A stretch of DNA of 64,000 nt from Thermosipho africanus Ob7. GTDB taxonomy: Bacteria; Thermotogota; Thermotogae; Thermotogales; Fervidobacteriaceae. The notes below the pieces were generated by a model. The model had not been told where the DNA came from. It did not search any database and worked only from the letters and a program-made list of their open reading frames with translations. Location: NCBI RefSeq assembly GCF_003351105.1, contig NZ_NKRG01000004.1, positions 62,001-126,000 on the forward strand. The letters run 5' to 3'. Shown here piece by piece: positions 44,442 to 55,592 of the stretch. How positions within the stretch are numbered: the stretch's first letter is position 1; each line of letters starts with the position of its first letter. The position numbers and the translations under genes were made by a program.

Positions 44442-44468
44442 TCCTGAAATAAAAAGGGAGGGAACAAA

Positions 44469-44777
44469 ATGCCAGGACAGAAGATAAGAATTAGGTTGAA
44501 GGCATATGATCATAAATTGTTAGATGAATCAGCAAAAAAAATTGTTGAAATTGTAAAGCAAACAAATGCAAAGGTTTCAGGTCCAATTCCATTGCCAACT
44601 GAAAGAACACTTTATGTTGTTTTAAGATCACCATTAAAGCATAAGGATTCAAGGGAACAATTTGAAAAGAGAATTCACAAGAGATTAATTGATATTTTGG
44701 AACCATCACCAAAAACTATAGATGCTTTGATGAAGATTAATCTTCCAGCTGGAGTTGACGTTGAAATCAACTTGTGA
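44469..44777 (+). CDS. rpsJ: 30S ribosomal protein S10
   Basis: This 102-residue protein starts [21 protein letters not shown]. The conserved loop [28 protein letters not shown] (in two parts around residues 39-66) is intact. S10 also pairs with NusB in antitermination. It is the first gene of the S10 part, with AGGGAGGGA in front. Confidence 0.98.
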   Translation: MPGQKIRIRLKAYDHKLLDESAKKIVEIVKQTNAKVSGPIPLPTERTLYVVLRSPLKHKDSREQFEKRIHKRLIDILEPSPKTIDALMKINLPAGVDVEINL

Positions 44778-44799
44778 TTTGAACTTGGAGGTGCTAGAG

Positions 44800-45417
44800 A
44801 TGAAAATGATTATTGGAAGAAAAGTTGGAATGACCCGAATCTTTAAGGATGATAAAGTCATTCCTGTAACAGTTATAAAAGCTGGTCCTTGTTATGTTGT
44901 TCAGAAGAAAACAATAGATACAGATGGATACAATGCAATACAGATTGGTTTTGAGGAAGCAAAAAAAGTTAATAAGCCAATGGAAGGTGTTTTCAAAAAA
45001 GCAGGTGTCAAACCATTGAAAATATTAAAAGAATTCAGAGTAGAAAATCCAGAAGAATTCGAACTTGGACAAGAAATAAAGGTTGATATTTTTGCCGAAG
45101 GTGATAAAATAGATATTACAGGTTGGTCCAAAGGAAGAGGTTTTGCTGGTGCAATGAAAAGATGGGGATTTAGAGGCGGACCAAAATCTCATGGTGCAAA
45201 ATTCCATAGAGAACTAGGTTCTGTTGGTCAGCACTCAGAACCTGCAAGAATTTTCAAAGGAAAAAAGATGCCGGGACAATATGGTAACGAACGTGTAACA
45301 ATATTGAACTCAGAAATTGTTAAAATAGACGTAGAGAATAATTTAATAGCAGTAAAAGGTGGCGTCCCAGGAGCGAGAGGCGGCCTTGTCCTTATTAGAA
45401 CTGCTAAAAGAGGATAA
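44800..45417 (+). CDS. rplC: 50S ribosomal protein L3
   Basis: This 205-residue protein starts MKMIIGRKVGMTRIF. It has the WSKGRGFAGAMKRWGFRGGPKSHGAK loop (about residues 121-146), which reaches towards the peptidyl-transferase centre, and the C-terminal VPGARGGLVLIRTA. I chose ATG 44800 behind GGAGGTG; the frame is open further upstream into rpsJ but without a ribosome site. Confidence 0.97.
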   Translation: MKMIIGRKVGMTRIFKDDKVIPVTVIKAGPCYVVQKKTIDTDGYNAIQIGFEEAKKVNKPMEGVFKKAGVKPLKILKEFRVENPEEFELGQEIKVDIFAEGDKIDITGWSKGRGFAGAMKRWGFRGGPKSHGAKFHRELGSVGQHSEPARIFKGKKMPGQYGNERVTILNSEIVKIDVENNLIAVKGGVPGARGGLVLIRTAKRG

Positions 45418-45454
45418 GTGCAAGCCTCGAAAATGAAAAAAGGAGGCATTAGGG

Positions 45455-46120
45455 ATGGCAAAAGTTAGTTTGTTTAACTCAAAAGGTGAAAACATCGGAC
45501 CAATTGATTTAAAAGATGAAGTATTTGCTATCGAGCCAAATTTTGATGTTATTTGGCGCTATGTTGATATGCAACTTACAAATGCAAGAGCAGGAACAGC
45601 TTCTACAAAAACACGCGGAGAAGTGTCCGGCGGCGGAAGAAAACCTTGGATTCAAAAACACACAGGTAGAGCAAGACAAGGTTCAATTAGAGCACCACAT
45701 TGGAGACACGGTGGTGTAGCCCACGGTCCAAAACCAAGAGTTTATTTTAAGAGATTGAACAAAAAAATGAAAAGACTTGCATTAAAGTCAGCTTTATCTT
45801 TAAGACTCAAAGAAGGAAATCTTATCGTTGTTGATGAGATTAAATTCAAAAGACCAAAAACAAAAGACTTGAGAGAAGTTTTAAAGAACTTGGGACTTGA
45901 AAATCAAAAAGTTTTGGTTGTTCTTCCAAAGAAAGTTGAGGAATATGTTAATGTTAAGATTTCTGGACGCAATATTCCAGGAGTTAAAGTTATCATTGCA
46001 GACAATCCTGGTGTTGACAGAACAAACATTGATGGATTGAACGTATATGATATTTTGAATCATGACAAACTTGTGCTCCTCCAAGGTACCGTCCAGAAGA
46101 TCGAGGAGGTGCTTGGCTAA
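45455..46120 (+). CDS. rplD: 50S ribosomal protein L4
   Basis: This 221-residue protein carries the long extended exit-tunnel loop around [25 protein letters not shown] (residues about 50-75). It continues with [16 protein letters not shown]. In E. coli L4 represses the S10 operon; a corresponding leader is not obvious here. Its TAA overlaps the rplW ATG (TAATG). Confidence 0.97.
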   Translation: MAKVSLFNSKGENIGPIDLKDEVFAIEPNFDVIWRYVDMQLTNARAGTASTKTRGEVSGGGRKPWIQKHTGRARQGSIRAPHWRHGGVAHGPKPRVYFKRLNKKMKRLALKSALSLRLKEGNLIVVDEIKFKRPKTKDLREVLKNLGLENQKVLVVLPKKVEEYVNVKISGRNIPGVKVIIADNPGVDRTNIDGLNVYDILNHDKLVLLQGTVQKIEEVLG

Positions 46121-46425
46121 TGAAGAACTACGCAGATGTTATTATTAGACCAATTGTTAGTGAAAAATCATATTATGCCAGAGAAGATAGAAAGTACGTT
46201 TTTGAAGTTTCTAAAGATGCCAATAAACCACTTATAAAGGAAGCTGTAGAAAAATTGTTTAATGTAAAAGTTGAAAAGGTTAACGTGATAAACGTAAAGC
46301 CAAAACCAAAAAGAGATTTAAGACGCGGTGCAATGGCAAGACAAGGATATACTAAATCTTGGAAAAAGGCTATAGTAACTCTTAAAGAAGGGTACACGAT
46401 TAAGGAATTAGAAGGAGAACATTAA
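46120..46425 (+). CDS. rplW: 50S ribosomal protein L23
   Basis: This 101-residue protein sits at the tunnel exit and docks trigger factor and SRP. It has the IIRPIVSEKSYYARED start, KYVFEVSKDANK and an internal extended loop (KPKPKRDLRRGAMARQGYT). The start overlaps rplD by one base and its ribosome site lies within rplD (GAGGAGG). Confidence 0.97.
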   Translation: MKNYADVIIRPIVSEKSYYAREDRKYVFEVSKDANKPLIKEAVEKLFNVKVEKVNVINVKPKPKRDLRRGAMARQGYTKSWKKAIVTLKEGYTIKELEGEH

Positions 46426-46437
46426 AAGGGGTGAATA

Positions 46438-47265
46438 ATGATGGGTCTTAGAAGATTTAAACCAACAAGCCCTGCAAGAAGACAAATGATAATACCTGAT
46501 TTTTCCGAAATTACTAAAAAAGAACCGGAAAAATCATTAATTGCTCCACTTAAAAAGACAGGTGGAAGAAATAGCTATGGAAGAGTAACTGTAAGATTTA
46601 GAGGTGGCGGGCACAAAAGAAGATACAGAATCATTGATTTTAAAAGAGATAAAGTAGGAGTACCAGCTAGAGTTGTATCTATTGAATACGATCCAAATAG
46701 AACGGCAAGAATAGCATTGCTTGTCTATGCAGATGGTGAAAAAAGATATATATTAGCTCCTCAGGGTTTAAATGTTGGTGATACAGTATTGAATGGTCCT
46801 GATGCAGAGATTAAGCCAGGTAATGCATTACCACTTGAAAATATTCCAGTTGGTACAATTGTTCATAACGTTGAGTTTATTCCTGGAAAAGGTGGTCAAA
46901 TAGCAAGATCCGCTGGAACATCATGCCAATTGATGGCAAAAGAAGGGAAATACGCATTATTGAGAATGCCATCAGGTGAGCTTAGAAAAGTTCCAGTAAA
47001 ATGTTACGCAACAATCGGAGTAGTTGGAAATGAAGATCACAAAAACGAAGTTGATGGAAAAGCAGGAAGAGTAAGATGGAAAGGTAGAAAACCACATGTT
47101 AGAGGTGTTGCAATGAATCCAGTTGACCACCCACATGGTGGTGGTGAAGGAAGAGGAAAAGGACACCATCCACAAAGTCCATGGGGTCAACTTGCTAAAG
47201 GTTATAAAACAAGAAGAGGAAAGAAAGCATCAGATAAATTGATTGTAAGAAGAAGAAATGGTTAA
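46438..47265 (+). CDS. rplB: 50S ribosomal protein L2
   Basis: This 275-residue 23S rRNA protein is needed for subunit joining. The conserved C-terminal [25 protein letters not shown] contains the histidine implicated near the peptidyl-transferase centre. [17 protein letters not shown] ends the protein. ATG 46438 follows AAGGGGTGA; the next codon is also ATG, so either may be used. Confidence 0.98.
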   Translation: MMGLRRFKPTSPARRQMIIPDFSEITKKEPEKSLIAPLKKTGGRNSYGRVTVRFRGGGHKRRYRIIDFKRDKVGVPARVVSIEYDPNRTARIALLVYADGEKRYILAPQGLNVGDTVLNGPDAEIKPGNALPLENIPVGTIVHNVEFIPGKGGQIARSAGTSCQLMAKEGKYALLRMPSGELRKVPVKCYATIGVVGNEDHKNEVDGKAGRVRWKGRKPHVRGVAMNPVDHPHGGGEGRGKGHHPQSPWGQLAKGYKTRRGKKASDKLIVRRRNG

Positions 47266-47280
47266 TGAGGAGGTGCAACG

Positions 47281-47568
47281 ATGGGCAGGTCCACGAAAAA
47301 GGGACCTTATGTAGATCCCAAGTTACTAAAAAAAATAAGACAACTTAACGAAGCAGGCGAGAAGAAAATAATTAAAACATGGAGCAGAGCAAGTATGATA
47401 GTACCTGAAATGGTTGGGCATACAATAGCAGTATATAATGGTTTAAAACACATTCCAGTATACATTACAGAAAATATGGTTGGTCATAGATTAGGTGAAT
47501 TTTCATTTACCAGAAGATTTGGAGGACACGCTGATAAGTCTGCTAGCAAGGGTCAGGTTAAAAAGTGA
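47281..47568 (+). CDS. rpsS: 30S ribosomal protein S19
   Basis: This 95-residue 30S head protein starts [19 protein letters not shown] and includes [28 protein letters not shown] with [11 protein letters not shown]. The ATG follows GAGGAGGTG. It ends where the ribosome site of rplV begins. Confidence 0.98.
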   Translation: MGRSTKKGPYVDPKLLKKIRQLNEAGEKKIIKTWSRASMIVPEMVGHTIAVYNGLKHIPVYITENMVGHRLGEFSFTRRFGGHADKSASKGQVKK

Positions 47569-47582
47569 GGAGGGTGGAAACA

Positions 47583-48029
47583 ATGCAAGTTCTCATAAAG
47601 AGAAACGGAATGAAACGTTCCAAATTCCATAGAGAGAGAAAAGAAAAATTAGCAACAATGCCAGTGTATGAAGCAAAAGCAGTAGCAAAATTTGTTAGAA
47701 TTTCTCCAAGAAAAGCAAGAAGTGTTGCAAATTCAATTAAAGGTAAAAATGTTTCAGAAGCTTTTACAATTCTTGAGTTTTCTCCAAAAAAGGCTGCAAG
47801 ACTTATAAAAAATGTGTTAAAATCAGCAGTGGCAAATGCTGTTAATAACCATGGGCTTAACGAGGAAAATTTATATGTTTACACATGCTATGTAAACGAT
47901 GGTCCAAGAATGAAAAGAATTTGGCCAAGAGGTAGAGGAAGTGCAGATATAATTCAAAAAAGGATGTCCCATATTACAGTAATTGTTAGAGACAAGGAAG
48001 CCGAAAAGGCTGCAAAGGAAGAAAAGTGA
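47583..48029 (+). CDS. rplV: 50S ribosomal protein L22, with N-terminal extension
   Basis: This 148-residue protein has its conserved core starting at about residue 27 ([24 protein letters not shown]). The tunnel hairpin is [19 protein letters not shown]. Most L22 proteins are about 110 residues; here about 25 basic residues are added at the N-terminus and a charged Lys/Glu tail at the C-terminus, as I recall also for Thermotoga L22. ATG 47583 is chosen because GGAGGGTGG precedes it; a GTG at 47565 overlaps rpsS. Confidence 0.95.
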   Translation: MQVLIKRNGMKRSKFHRERKEKLATMPVYEAKAVAKFVRISPRKARSVANSIKGKNVSEAFTILEFSPKKAARLIKNVLKSAVANAVNNHGLNEENLYVYTCYVNDGPRMKRIWPRGRGSADIIQKRMSHITVIVRDKEAEKAAKEEK

Positions 48030-48049
48030 TAGAAAGGTGAGGTGGTAAG

Positions 48050-48679
48050 GTGGGTCAAAAAGTTCATCCACGCGGCTTCAGGCTCGGGATAACAGCAGAT
48101 TGGCAGGCAACATGGTTTAATGAAAAGAATTACAAGGAATACTTGCTTGAAGACGAAGAAATTAGAAAAGTTATAAAGAATAAATATGCACAAGCAGGAA
48201 TTAGTGAGATTGTTATTGAAAGGCCAGACTCAGAAAGAGTAATTGCAATTATAAAATCTGCAAGACCAGGAATAATCATAGGTAAAAAAGGTGCAGAAAT
48301 AACAGAATTAAGACAAGAACTTGAGAAGAGATTTAACAGAAGATTTATAGTCAATGTTGAGGAAATTAAAAATCCTGAAGTTGATGCACAATTAGTAGCA
48401 GAAAATATTGCAAGCAGAATTGAAAAACGTGCATCTTACAAAGTAGTAATGAAAAAAGCTATCTTTAATGCTATGAAAAAAGGTGCAAAGGGTATAAAAA
48501 TAATGGTTTCTGGAAGACTTGCAGGTGCAGAAATTGCAAGAACAGAGTGGTATTTGAAAGGAAGACTTCCACTTCAAACTATAAAATCAATAATCGATTA
48601 TGGCACAGCTAGAGCTGAAACAAAATATGGTACAATTGGTATTAAAGTATGGATTTATAAAGGCGACGCCGATATCTGA
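48050..48679 (+). CDS. rpsC: 30S ribosomal protein S3
   Basis: This 209-residue protein starts with GTG ([18 protein letters not shown]). It has the KH domain with [19 protein letters not shown] and a C-terminal domain with [24 protein letters not shown]. It helps form the mRNA entry site. The ribosome site is GAGGTGGTAAG. Confidence 0.98.
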   Translation: MGQKVHPRGFRLGITADWQATWFNEKNYKEYLLEDEEIRKVIKNKYAQAGISEIVIERPDSERVIAIIKSARPGIIIGKKGAEITELRQELEKRFNRRFIVNVEEIKNPEVDAQLVAENIASRIEKRASYKVVMKKAIFNAMKKGAKGIKIMVSGRLAGAEIARTEWYLKGRLPLQTIKSIIDYGTARAETKYGTIGIKVWIYKGDADI

Positions 48680-48701
48680 CGTCTAAAGGAGGTAGTACGA
48701 C

Positions 48702-49130
48702 ATGTTAATGCCAAAAAGAGTTAAGTACAGAAAACAACACAGAGGTAGAATGAAAGGAAATGCAAAGGGCGGAGCATTAGTAAACTTTGGAGAATATGGG
48801 CTTAAAGCTATGGAGTCACATTGGATTACAGCACAACAGATAGAAGCATGTAGAATTGCAATTACAAGAACTTTAAAGAAAACAGGTAAACTTTGGATTA
48901 GAGTTTTTCCTGATAAATCATATACAAAACACCCGGCTGAGAGTAAGCTAGGTAAAGGTAAAGGAAACGTTGAAGGTTGGGTAGCAGTAGTAAAACCAGG
49001 TAAAATATTATTTGAAATTGGAGGAGTAGATGAAAAGCTTGCTAGAGAAGCATTAGAATATGCTGCTACAAAACTTCCAATAAGAACAAAAATAGTAAAA
49101 AGACATGAGATAGGTGGTGAAGCAGTATGA
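48702..49130 (+). CDS. rplP: 50S ribosomal protein L16
   Basis: This 142-residue protein contacts the A-site tRNA and includes [18 protein letters not shown] and [27 protein letters not shown] 48702 has AAGGAGGTAG; a second ATG two codons later is the more usual family start. Its stop overlaps rpmC (ATGA). Confidence 0.98.
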   Translation: MLMPKRVKYRKQHRGRMKGNAKGGALVNFGEYGLKAMESHWITAQQIEACRIAITRTLKKTGKLWIRVFPDKSYTKHPAESKLGKGKGNVEGWVAVVKPGKILFEIGGVDEKLAREALEYAATKLPIRTKIVKRHEIGGEAV

Positions 49131-49327
49131 AGGCTGCTGAACTTAGAAATTTAACAAATGAAGAATTGATGAATTTATTAGAAGAAAAGAAAAGAACACT
49201 CATGAACTTGAGATTCCAGAACGTTTTGGGACAACTTACGGACTACAGTCAAATTTCAAAGACAAGGAAAGACATAGCAAGAATCAAAACAATTCTCAGG
49301 GAAAGAGAATTGGGTGTAAGGAGGTAA
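49127..49327 (+). CDS. rpmC: 50S ribosomal protein L29
   Basis: This 66-residue two-helix protein starts [22 protein letters not shown] and ends [17 protein letters not shown]. It lies next to L23 at the tunnel exit. The start overlaps the rplP stop by four bases. Confidence 0.97.
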   Translation: MKAAELRNLTNEELMNLLEEKKRTLMNLRFQNVLGQLTDYSQISKTRKDIARIKTILRERELGVRR

Positions 49328-49332
49328 TTGAC

Positions 49333-49632
49333 ATGCCTAAAAAGAAATTGATTGGCGAAGTTGTAAGCGATAAAATGGATAAAACAGTTGTAGTTGCAGT
49401 TAGTACATTAGTAAAACACCCGAGAGTGGGGAAATATATTAAGAGAACAAAAAAGTATTATGCACACGATGAAAATAACGAATGTAGAGACGGAGATATA
49501 GTTGAAATTATTGAATCAAGACCTTTAAGTAAATTAAAAAGATGGAGAGTACTTAGAATAGTGGAAAGATCAGTTTTTGCAGATGAGACTTTAGACGAAG
49601 AATTGGAAGGAGGTAGTAGTGATGATAATTAA
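49333..49632 (+). CDS. rpsQ: 30S ribosomal protein S17, with acidic C-terminal tail
   Basis: This 99-residue OB-fold protein has [31 protein letters not shown] (in two blocks) and [16 protein letters not shown]. The usual length is about 85; here the protein ends in an acidic tail of some 18 residues ([16 protein letters not shown]). The 3' end overlaps rplN by 11 bases, and the tail codons contain the rplN ribosome site. Confidence 0.97.
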   Translation: MPKKKLIGEVVSDKMDKTVVVAVSTLVKHPRVGKYIKRTKKYYAHDENNECRDGDIVEIIESRPLSKLKRWRVLRIVERSVFADETLDEELEGGSSDDN

Positions 49633-49990
49633 TGAAAGCTACCTCAATGTTGCAGACAACTCGGGAGCAAAACTTTTAAGAGTTATTAGAGTAATGGGCG
49701 GTTCAAGGAGAAAATGGGGAACAGTAGGAGACGTAGTTGTATGTAGTGTTAGAGATGCAGTACCAAACGGAGATTTAAAGAAAGGTGATGTTGTAAAGGC
49801 TGTTATTGTTAGAACGAAAAAAGAAATTAGAAGACCAGATGGTACTTATATTCGTTTTGATGATAATGCCGCTGTCGTACTAGATAAATATAACGAGCCT
49901 AAGGGGACACGTGTTTTTGGCCCAGTTGCAAAGGAATTAAGAGAAAAAGGATTTATGAAAATTGTCTCCTTAGCGCCTGAAGTATTTTAA
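49622..49990 (+). CDS. rplN: 50S ribosomal protein L14
   Basis: This 122-residue barrel protein at the subunit interface has [23 protein letters not shown] at the start, and [24 protein letters not shown] in the middle. ATG 49622 lies at good spacing from GGAGGT inside rpsQ; the preceding GTG is an alternative start one codon earlier. Confidence 0.98.
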   Translation: MIINESYLNVADNSGAKLLRVIRVMGGSRRKWGTVGDVVVCSVRDAVPNGDLKKGDVVKAVIVRTKKEIRRPDGTYIRFDDNAAVVLDKYNEPKGTRVFGPVAKELREKGFMKIVSLAPEVF

Positions 49991-50003
49991 GGGGTGATGT
50001 GAA

Positions 50004-50324
50004 GTGGCAAGGAAAATAAGAAAAGGCGATACAGTAATGGTACTTTCTGGAAAAGATAAAGGAAAAACAGGTGAAGTTGTAAGAGTAATTCCAAAAGAAG
50101 ATAAAGTAGTTGTAAGAGGAGTAAATGTTGTAAAAAGACATCAAAGACCAAATGCACAAATGAGACAAGGTGGAATTATTGAGAAAGAATCACCAATTTA
50201 TGCTTGTAAGGTTGCATTAGTGTGCCCAAGCTGTGGAAAAGCAACAAGAGTTGGATTTAGATTTTTAGAAGATGGAACAAAAGTAAGGTACTGTAAGAAG
50301 TGTGGAGAAGTCATAGATAAGTAA
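50004..50324 (+). CDS. rplX: 50S ribosomal protein L24
   Basis: This 106-residue assembly initiator has the KOW motif ([19 protein letters not shown]). The C-terminal segment carries two CxxC pairs ([13 protein letters not shown] and CKKCGE), the zinc-ribbon-like form kept in many bacteria. GTG start behind GGGGTGATG. Confidence 0.97.
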   Translation: MARKIRKGDTVMVLSGKDKGKTGEVVRVIPKEDKVVVRGVNVVKRHQRPNAQMRQGGIIEKESPIYACKVALVCPSCGKATRVGFRFLEDGTKVRYCKKCGEVIDK

Positions 50325-50337
50325 GGAGGCATAGAGC

Positions 50338-50883
50338 ATGCAGTACATACCATTGAAAGAAAAGTATGAAAATGAAATCAAACCTGCAATGATGAAAGAA
50401 TTTGGATATAAAAATATTCATCAAGTTCCAAGACTAGAAAAAATAGTTATTAATATGGGTATCGGTGAAGGTTCAAGAAATAAAGATGTTATTGATATCC
50501 ATGCAAAAGAATTAGCACTTATTGCAGGTCAAAAACCTGTTGTTACAAAAGCAAAAAAGAGTATCTCTAACTTTAAAATAAGAAAAGGAATGCCAATAGG
50601 TTTGAAAGTAACATTAAGAGGAGTTAACATGTACAACTTCTTGTACAAACTTATTAATTTGGTTCTTCCAAAAGTTAGAGACTTTAGAGGATTGAATCCA
50701 AATGGTTTTGATGGTAGAGGAAATTATTCATTTGGATTGACGGAACAGTTGGTCTTTCCTGAAATATCTCCAGATCAAGTTAGAAGAGTCCAAGGAATGG
50801 ATATTGTAATTGTTACAACTGCTAAAACAGATGATGAAGCAAGAAAATTATTAGAGCTCTTTGGATTCCCGTTTAAAAGATAA
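50338..50883 (+). CDS. rplE: 50S ribosomal protein L5
   Basis: This 181-residue 5S rRNA binder has [44 protein letters not shown] and [11 protein letters not shown] near the end. ATG after AAGGAGGC. Normal length and motifs. Confidence 0.98.
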   Translation: MQYIPLKEKYENEIKPAMMKEFGYKNIHQVPRLEKIVINMGIGEGSRNKDVIDIHAKELALIAGQKPVVTKAKKSISNFKIRKGMPIGLKVTLRGVNMYNFLYKLINLVLPKVRDFRGLNPNGFDGRGNYSFGLTEQLVFPEISPDQVRRVQGMDIVIVTTAKTDDEARKLLELFGFPFKR

Positions 50884-50898
50884 TAAGGAGGTTTAAAT

Positions 50899-51084
50899 AT
50901 GGCAAGAAAAGGTCTTGTTGAAAGATGGAAAAAGCCAAAGAAATTTAAAACCAGAGAATATACAAGATGTAAGATTTGTGGAAGAGCACATTCCGTGTAT
51001 AGAGAATTTGGTATTTGTAGAGTTTGTTTCAGAAAAATGGCCAATGAGGGAAAACTCCCGGGAGTTAGGAAGGCAACATGGTAA
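50899..51084 (+). CDS. rpsN: 30S ribosomal protein S14, zinc-binding (type Z)
   Basis: This 61-residue short S14 has four zinc cysteines at positions 24, 27, 40 and 43 (CKIC and CRVC). This is the form typical of Thermotogae, low-G+C Gram-positives and thermophiles. AAGGAGGT precedes the ATG. Confidence 0.98.
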   Translation: MARKGLVERWKKPKKFKTREYTRCKICGRAHSVYREFGICRVCFRKMANEGKLPGVRKATW

Positions 51085-51099
51085 AAGGAGGGGAATACA

Positions 51100-51504
51100 A
51101 TGTGGAGCGATCCAATAGCTGACATGCTCACTCGAATAAGGAATGCAAATGTTGCATTAAAAGAACAAGTAGATGTACCAGCATCAAACTTGAAAAAAGA
51201 AATTGCTGAAATATTAAAAAGAGAAGGATTTATAAAAGATTACACATATATTGAAGATGGAAAACAGGGAATAATAAGAATTCACATGAAATACAAAGGT
51301 ACAAGAAGAAATAGAGAAAGGGTAATTCATGGTATTGTAAGAGTTTCAAAACCTGGAAGAAGAATATATGTTGGAAAAGATAATCTTCCAAAGGTTAAGA
51401 ATGGATTAGGTATAGCTATTTTAACAACATCAAAAGGTGTGTTAACTGACAAGCAAGCAAGAGAAATCGGTGTTGGCGGAGAAGTTATTGCCTATATTTG
51501 GTAA
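51100..51504 (+). CDS. rpsH: 30S ribosomal protein S8
   Basis: This 134-residue central-domain 16S rRNA binder has [16 protein letters not shown] at the start and the C-terminal [31 protein letters not shown]. In E. coli S8 represses the spc operon. AAGGAGGGG precedes the ATG. Confidence 0.98.
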   Translation: MWSDPIADMLTRIRNANVALKEQVDVPASNLKKEIAEILKREGFIKDYTYIEDGKQGIIRIHMKYKGTRRNRERVIHGIVRVSKPGRRIYVGKDNLPKVKNGLGIAILTTSKGVLTDKQAREIGVGGEVIAYIW

Positions 51505-51517
51505 GGAGGTGTACTCA

Positions 51518-52072
51518 ATGTCCCGTATAGCAAATAAACCTATTGTTATACCAAACGGAGTAGAAGTAAAAGTTGAGGGAAATGTCTTAAAAGTAAAAGG
51601 ACCACTTGGTGAATTAAAACAAGATTTTTTACCATACGTTAAAGTTGAAATTAATGGCAATGAAATGAATGTAAAACCTAATGTTGATTACATGAAAAGA
51701 AGATCAGATTTGAAAAAGATGAAGATGTTTACAGGAACATATTGGAGATTATTTAACAATATGGTAATTGGAGTTACTAAAGGATTTAAAAAGGAACTTG
51801 AAATTGTTGGAATAGGTTACAGGGCACAGTTACAAGGAAAGAAACTTGTTATGAATCTTGGATATGCCCATCCAGTAGAAATGGAAATTCCTTCTGATGT
51901 AAAAGTAGAAGTACCAAGTCCAAATAAAATAATTGTTAGCGGAATTGATAAACAAAGAGTAGGACAAGTTGCAGCAGATATTAGAAAATGGAGAGAACCA
52001 AATGTCTACTCAGGAAAAGGTATTAGATACGTAGGAGAAGTAGTAAGATTGAAAGAAGGAAAGAAAGCATAA
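51518..52072 (+). CDS. rplF: 50S ribosomal protein L6
   Basis: This 184-residue protein of two similar domains starts [17 protein letters not shown]. The C-terminal signature KRRVGQ-like segment appears as [33 protein letters not shown] 51518 follows AAGGAGGTG; upstream in-frame ATGs lie inside rpsH. Confidence 0.98.
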   Translation: MSRIANKPIVIPNGVEVKVEGNVLKVKGPLGELKQDFLPYVKVEINGNEMNVKPNVDYMKRRSDLKKMKMFTGTYWRLFNNMVIGVTKGFKKELEIVGIGYRAQLQGKKLVMNLGYAHPVEMEIPSDVKVEVPSPNKIIVSGIDKQRVGQVAADIRKWREPNVYSGKGIRYVGEVVRLKEGKKA

Positions 52073-52087
52073 AGGGGGTACACTGAG

Positions 52088-52456
52088 ATGATAAAAAAAG
52101 AGAACAGGAATTGGAGAAGGAAAAAGAGACACCTAAGTATCAGAAAAAAAATCCATGGAACTGCAGATAGACCAAGATTGTGTGTATACAAAAGCGAAAA
52201 ACATATTTATGCTCAAATAATAGATGATGATAAGGGACACACGTTGGTTGCAGCATCAACATTGGATAAGGAATTAAGAGAAACTTTGAAAAAGACCTGG
52301 AACAAGGAAGCAGCAAGAGAAGTTGGGAAATTAATTGGTAAAAGAGCAATTGAAAAAGGCATTAAGAAAGTAGTATTTGATAGAGGTGGCTACAGATATC
52401 ACGGAAGAGTTGCAGAACTTGCAGAAGGTGCCAGAGAAGCAGGCTTGGAATTTTAA
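52088..52456 (+). CDS. rplR: 50S ribosomal protein L18
   Basis: This 122-residue 5S rRNA binder has [21 protein letters not shown] and a C-terminal [26 protein letters not shown]. The N-terminus is strongly basic. AAAGGGGGT precedes the ATG. Confidence 0.98.
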   Translation: MIKKENRNWRRKKRHLSIRKKIHGTADRPRLCVYKSEKHIYAQIIDDDKGHTLVAASTLDKELRETLKKTWNKEAAREVGKLIGKRAIEKGIKKVVFDRGGYRYHGRVAELAEGAREAGLEF

Positions 52457-52470
52457 GGGAGGTGCACTGA

Positions 52471-53001
52471 ATGGCAGACATTGCACAGAAGATAAGAAAT
52501 ACAAGGGAAGACTTTGAAGAAAGAATAGTTGAAATAAGAAGAACAACAAAAGTTACTAAGGGTGGAAAAAATTTATCATTTAGAGTTTTAGCTGTTGTTG
52601 GAAATAGAAATGGAAAAGTAGGAGTCGGAGTAGGTAAAGCAAGAGAAGTACCAGATGCAATAAGGAAAGCTTTATCCGCTGCAAGAAGAAATGTATTTGA
52701 AGTACCAATTTATAACGGAACAATTCCTCACGAAATTGTTGGAAGACAAGATGCAGCAAAAGTTTTACTTAAACCAGCAGCACCTGGTACAGGTATAATC
52801 TCAAATGGAACCGTCCGTGCTGTTGTTGAGCTTGCAGGAATTCACAACATTCTTACAAAAACAAGCGGTTCAACAAACCCTGTTGTGCTAGCACAAGCAA
52901 CAGTTAATGGTTTGAAAAACCTCCTATCATTGGAAAAAATTGCACAGTTGAGAGACATTACTCCACAAGAAGTTATCTATGGTGTAAAAAAGGAGGGTTA
53001 A
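52471..53001 (+). CDS. rpsE: 30S ribosomal protein S5
   Basis: This 176-residue protein has the dsRNA-binding-like N-terminal domain ([22 protein letters not shown]). The conserved [18 protein letters not shown] and [21 protein letters not shown] follow. It shapes mRNA entry and decoding accuracy. AAGGGAGGTG precedes the ATG. Confidence 0.98.
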   Translation: MADIAQKIRNTREDFEERIVEIRRTTKVTKGGKNLSFRVLAVVGNRNGKVGVGVGKAREVPDAIRKALSAARRNVFEVPIYNGTIPHEIVGRQDAAKVLLKPAAPGTGIISNGTVRAVVELAGIHNILTKTSGSTNPVVLAQATVNGLKNLLSLEKIAQLRDITPQEVIYGVKKEG

Positions 53002-53004
53002 TAA

Positions 53005-53190
53005 ATGAAAAAATTAAAAATTACACTTGTTAAAAGTCCAATAGGTTATAAATATGATCAAAAAGATACAGTAAAAAGATTGGGATTAAGAAAGTTAAAT
53101 TCAACAGTAATAAAAGATGATGTTCCTCAAATTAGAGGTATGATTAGAAAAGTAAGGCATTTAGTTAAGGTAGAGGAAATAGAGGAATAA
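53005..53190 (+). CDS. rpmD: 50S ribosomal protein L30
   Basis: This 61-residue short bacterial L30 has [30 protein letters not shown] and [16 protein letters not shown]. It lies three bases after rpsE, whose last codons contain its ribosome site (GGAGGG). Confidence 0.97.
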   Translation: MKKLKITLVKSPIGYKYDQKDTVKRLGLRKLNSTVIKDDVPQIRGMIRKVRHLVKVEEIEE

Positions 53191-53204
53191 GGAGGTAATA
53201 TAAT

Positions 53205-53648
53205 ATGAGGTTATCAGATATAAGACCTACTCCTGGTTCCATGAGAAAAAGAATTAGAGTGGGTAGAGGAATTGGTTCTGGAAAAGGAAAAACATCTGGT
53301 AAGGGTCACAAAGGTCAAAAAGCAAGAGGAACTGGAAAAGTTCATCCATGGTTTGAAGGTGGTCAAACACCTATTCATAGAAGACTTCCAAAATTTGGAT
53401 TCAAAAACTTTACTAAGAAAGTATATACAGTTGTTAACGTTGAAGATCTTGAAAGAAAATTTAATTCTGGTGATGAAGTAACACCTGAAAAATTACTTGA
53501 AGTTGGTTTAATTAAGAAAATCAATGATGGAGTTAAAATTTTAGGAAATGGAGAAATTACAAAACCTCTGACAGTAGTAGCCCATGCCTTTAGTTCAAGT
53601 GCCAGGAGGAAGATTGAAGCCGTAGGCGGCAAGGCAGAGGTGATTTAA
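53205..53648 (+). CDS. rplO: 50S ribosomal protein L15
   Basis: This 147-residue protein has a glycine- and lysine-rich N-terminal extension ([21 protein letters not shown]) that threads the 23S rRNA. The globular C-terminal domain ends in [22 protein letters not shown]. It lies two bases before secY. Confidence 0.98.
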   Translation: MRLSDIRPTPGSMRKRIRVGRGIGSGKGKTSGKGHKGQKARGTGKVHPWFEGGQTPIHRRLPKFGFKNFTKKVYTVVNVEDLERKFNSGDEVTPEKLLEVGLIKKINDGVKILGNGEITKPLTVVAHAFSSSARRKIEAVGGKAEVI

Positions 53649-53650
53649 TA

Positions 53651-54937
53651 ATGTGGAAAGCGTTAAAGAACGCATTTAAAATTCCTGAATTGCGCGATAG
53701 AATAGTATTTACTCTGTTAATGTTAATTGTTTTTAGACTAGGTATATATATTCCGGTTCCTGGGGTGAACTTAAAGGCATGGGGGGCTGCCTTTTCTCAA
53801 ATGGGTACAGGTAGTGCAGGGGGCTTGTTAAGTTTTTATGATGTATTTACCGGTGGTGCGTTTAGAAGTTTTTCTATTTTTGCTTTGAGTGTTACACCTT
53901 ACATTAACGCGTCTATTATTTTGCAATTGCTTTCTTCAGTTATTCCTTCATTAAAGGAAATGTTGAAAGAAGGAGAAGAAGGAAGAAAGAAATTCCAAAG
54001 AATAACAAGAAATTTAACAGTTTTACTTGGTGCAATTCAAGCATTTGTTATTTCCTTTGGACTTGCAAGAGGGTTTGAAAATATTCTTGTCATTCCACTT
54101 TGGACTTTTGTATTTTTGGCAACAGTTTCTCTTCTTGCTGGAACAATGTTCTTACTTTGGATTGGTGATAGGATTACCGAAAAAGGTATTGGAAACGGAA
54201 TTAGTGTTTTAATATTTGCTGGAATTGTTGCAAGATATCCAACTTACTTTAGAACAGCAGTTCTTGGTGGTTTGAATATCTTTGAATGGATTTTCTTACT
54301 TGGTGTAATGTTCTTGATGGTTATTGGAATTATTTATGTACAACAAGCAGAAAGAAGAATAATGGTTCAATATGCTTCAAGAATGGTTGGAAGAAGAATT
54401 TATGGTGGAACATCAACCCATATACCAATTAAAGTTAATCACAGTGGTGTTATACCTATAATTTTTGGTTGGGCAATTGTTTCCATTCCAGTTGGAATTG
54501 CACAACTTACAAACTCTGAGACGGCAAAATCCTTATTCTCAATGACCAGTCCATTAGTAATTACAATTTATGCAGTGTTGATTTTCTTCTTTACGTACTT
54601 TTATAGTGTTGTTGTCTTTGATCCAAAAGATATTGCACAGAATATTAAGAGCTACGGAGGTTACATTCCTGGTATAAGACCTGGAAAACCAACAGAACAA
54701 TATATAACAAGAGTATTAAATAGAATAACATTTGTCGGAGCACTCTTTTTGGTAGCAATAGCACTTGTTCCTTATCTTGTTCAAGGTGTGACGGGGGTAA
54801 ATATTTGGTTAGGTGGAACAAGTGCCTTGATTGCAGTTGGTGTGGCTCTTGACATAGCTCAACAAATGGAAGCACACTTGATTATGAGAAATTACGAAGG
54901 TTTTGTTAAAAAGGGTAAACTCCCAGGAAGGAGATGA
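53651..54937 (+). CDS. secY: Preprotein translocase subunit SecY
   Basis: This 428-residue channel protein has ten transmembrane segments. The plug and segment 2 region is [27 protein letters not shown]. Further markers are the cytoplasmic loop [16 protein letters not shown] and the C-terminal [25 protein letters not shown]. It exports the signal-peptide proteins found elsewhere in this window. The start lies two bases after rplO; the stop overlaps the adk leader ATG. Confidence 0.98.
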   Translation: MWKALKNAFKIPELRDRIVFTLLMLIVFRLGIYIPVPGVNLKAWGAAFSQMGTGSAGGLLSFYDVFTGGAFRSFSIFALSVTPYINASIILQLLSSVIPSLKEMLKEGEEGRKKFQRITRNLTVLLGAIQAFVISFGLARGFENILVIPLWTFVFLATVSLLAGTMFLLWIGDRITEKGIGNGISVLIFAGIVARYPTYFRTAVLGGLNIFEWIFLLGVMFLMVIGIIYVQQAERRIMVQYASRMVGRRIYGGTSTHIPIKVNHSGVIPIIFGWAIVSIPVGIAQLTNSETAKSLFSMTSPLVITIYAVLIFFFTYFYSVVVFDPKDIAQNIKSYGGYIPGIRPGKPTEQYITRVLNRITFVGALFLVAIALVPYLVQGVTGVNIWLGGTSALIAVGVALDIAQQMEAHLIMRNYEGFVKKGKLPGRR

Positions 54938-54942
54938 TAAAT

Positions 54943-55587
54943 ATGAATATGGTCTTCCTGGGGCCCCCCGGGGCAGGTAAAGGAACATATGCTAAAAGAT
55001 TAGTAGAAATGCTCAATATACCACACATATCAACTGGTGATATGTTTAGAGAAGCAGTTGCTTCTAAAAGTGAGCTTGGAAAAAAGGTTGAGGAAATATT
55101 AAAACGCGGGGATCTAGTGCCAGATGATTTAACTAACTCAATTGTCAAAGATAGATTGTCTAAAGAAGATTGTAAAAATGGCTTTATCTTGGACGGTTTT
55201 CCAAGAACGGTAGCTCAAGCAAAAGCATTAGATGAAATAATGAGGTCGCTTGGAAAAGATTTAGATTATGTGATTTATTTTGAAGTTGATGAAGAGGAAG
55301 TAGTTAAAAGAATTAGTAATAGAAGAATATGTAGTAATTGTGGAAAGATATACAATTTAATTACACTACCTCCAAAGGTTGATGGAAAATGTGATGTCTG
55401 TGGTGGTAATCTTTACCAAAGAGAAGATGATAAAGAAGAAGTAGTAAGAAAAAGATACAAAGTTTATATGGAAAACACATATCCTGTAATAGAATATTAT
55501 CAAAAATCTAACAAACTTTTTACAGTTAATGGTGCTTTAGATGTTGATTCAGTAATAAAAGAAGTATTAAATATTATCAGAAGGTGA
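54943..55587 (+). CDS. adk: Adenylate kinase, zinc-type LID
   Basis: This 214-residue nucleotide kinase balances ATP, ADP and AMP. It has the P-loop [34 protein letters not shown] and a long LID with four cysteines (CSNCGKIYN and CDVCGG) that bind zinc, common in thermophiles and Gram-positives. ATG 54943 is preferred since AGGAAGGAG lies at good spacing; ATG 54934 overlaps the secY stop. Confidence 0.97.
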   Translation: MNMVFLGPPGAGKGTYAKRLVEMLNIPHISTGDMFREAVASKSELGKKVEEILKRGDLVPDDLTNSIVKDRLSKEDCKNGFILDGFPRTVAQAKALDEIMRSLGKDLDYVIYFEVDEEEVVKRISNRRICSNCGKIYNLITLPPKVDGKCDVCGGNLYQREDDKEEVVRKRYKVYMENTYPVIEYYQKSNKLFTVNGALDVDSVIKEVLNIIRR

Positions 55588-55592
55588 GGAAG

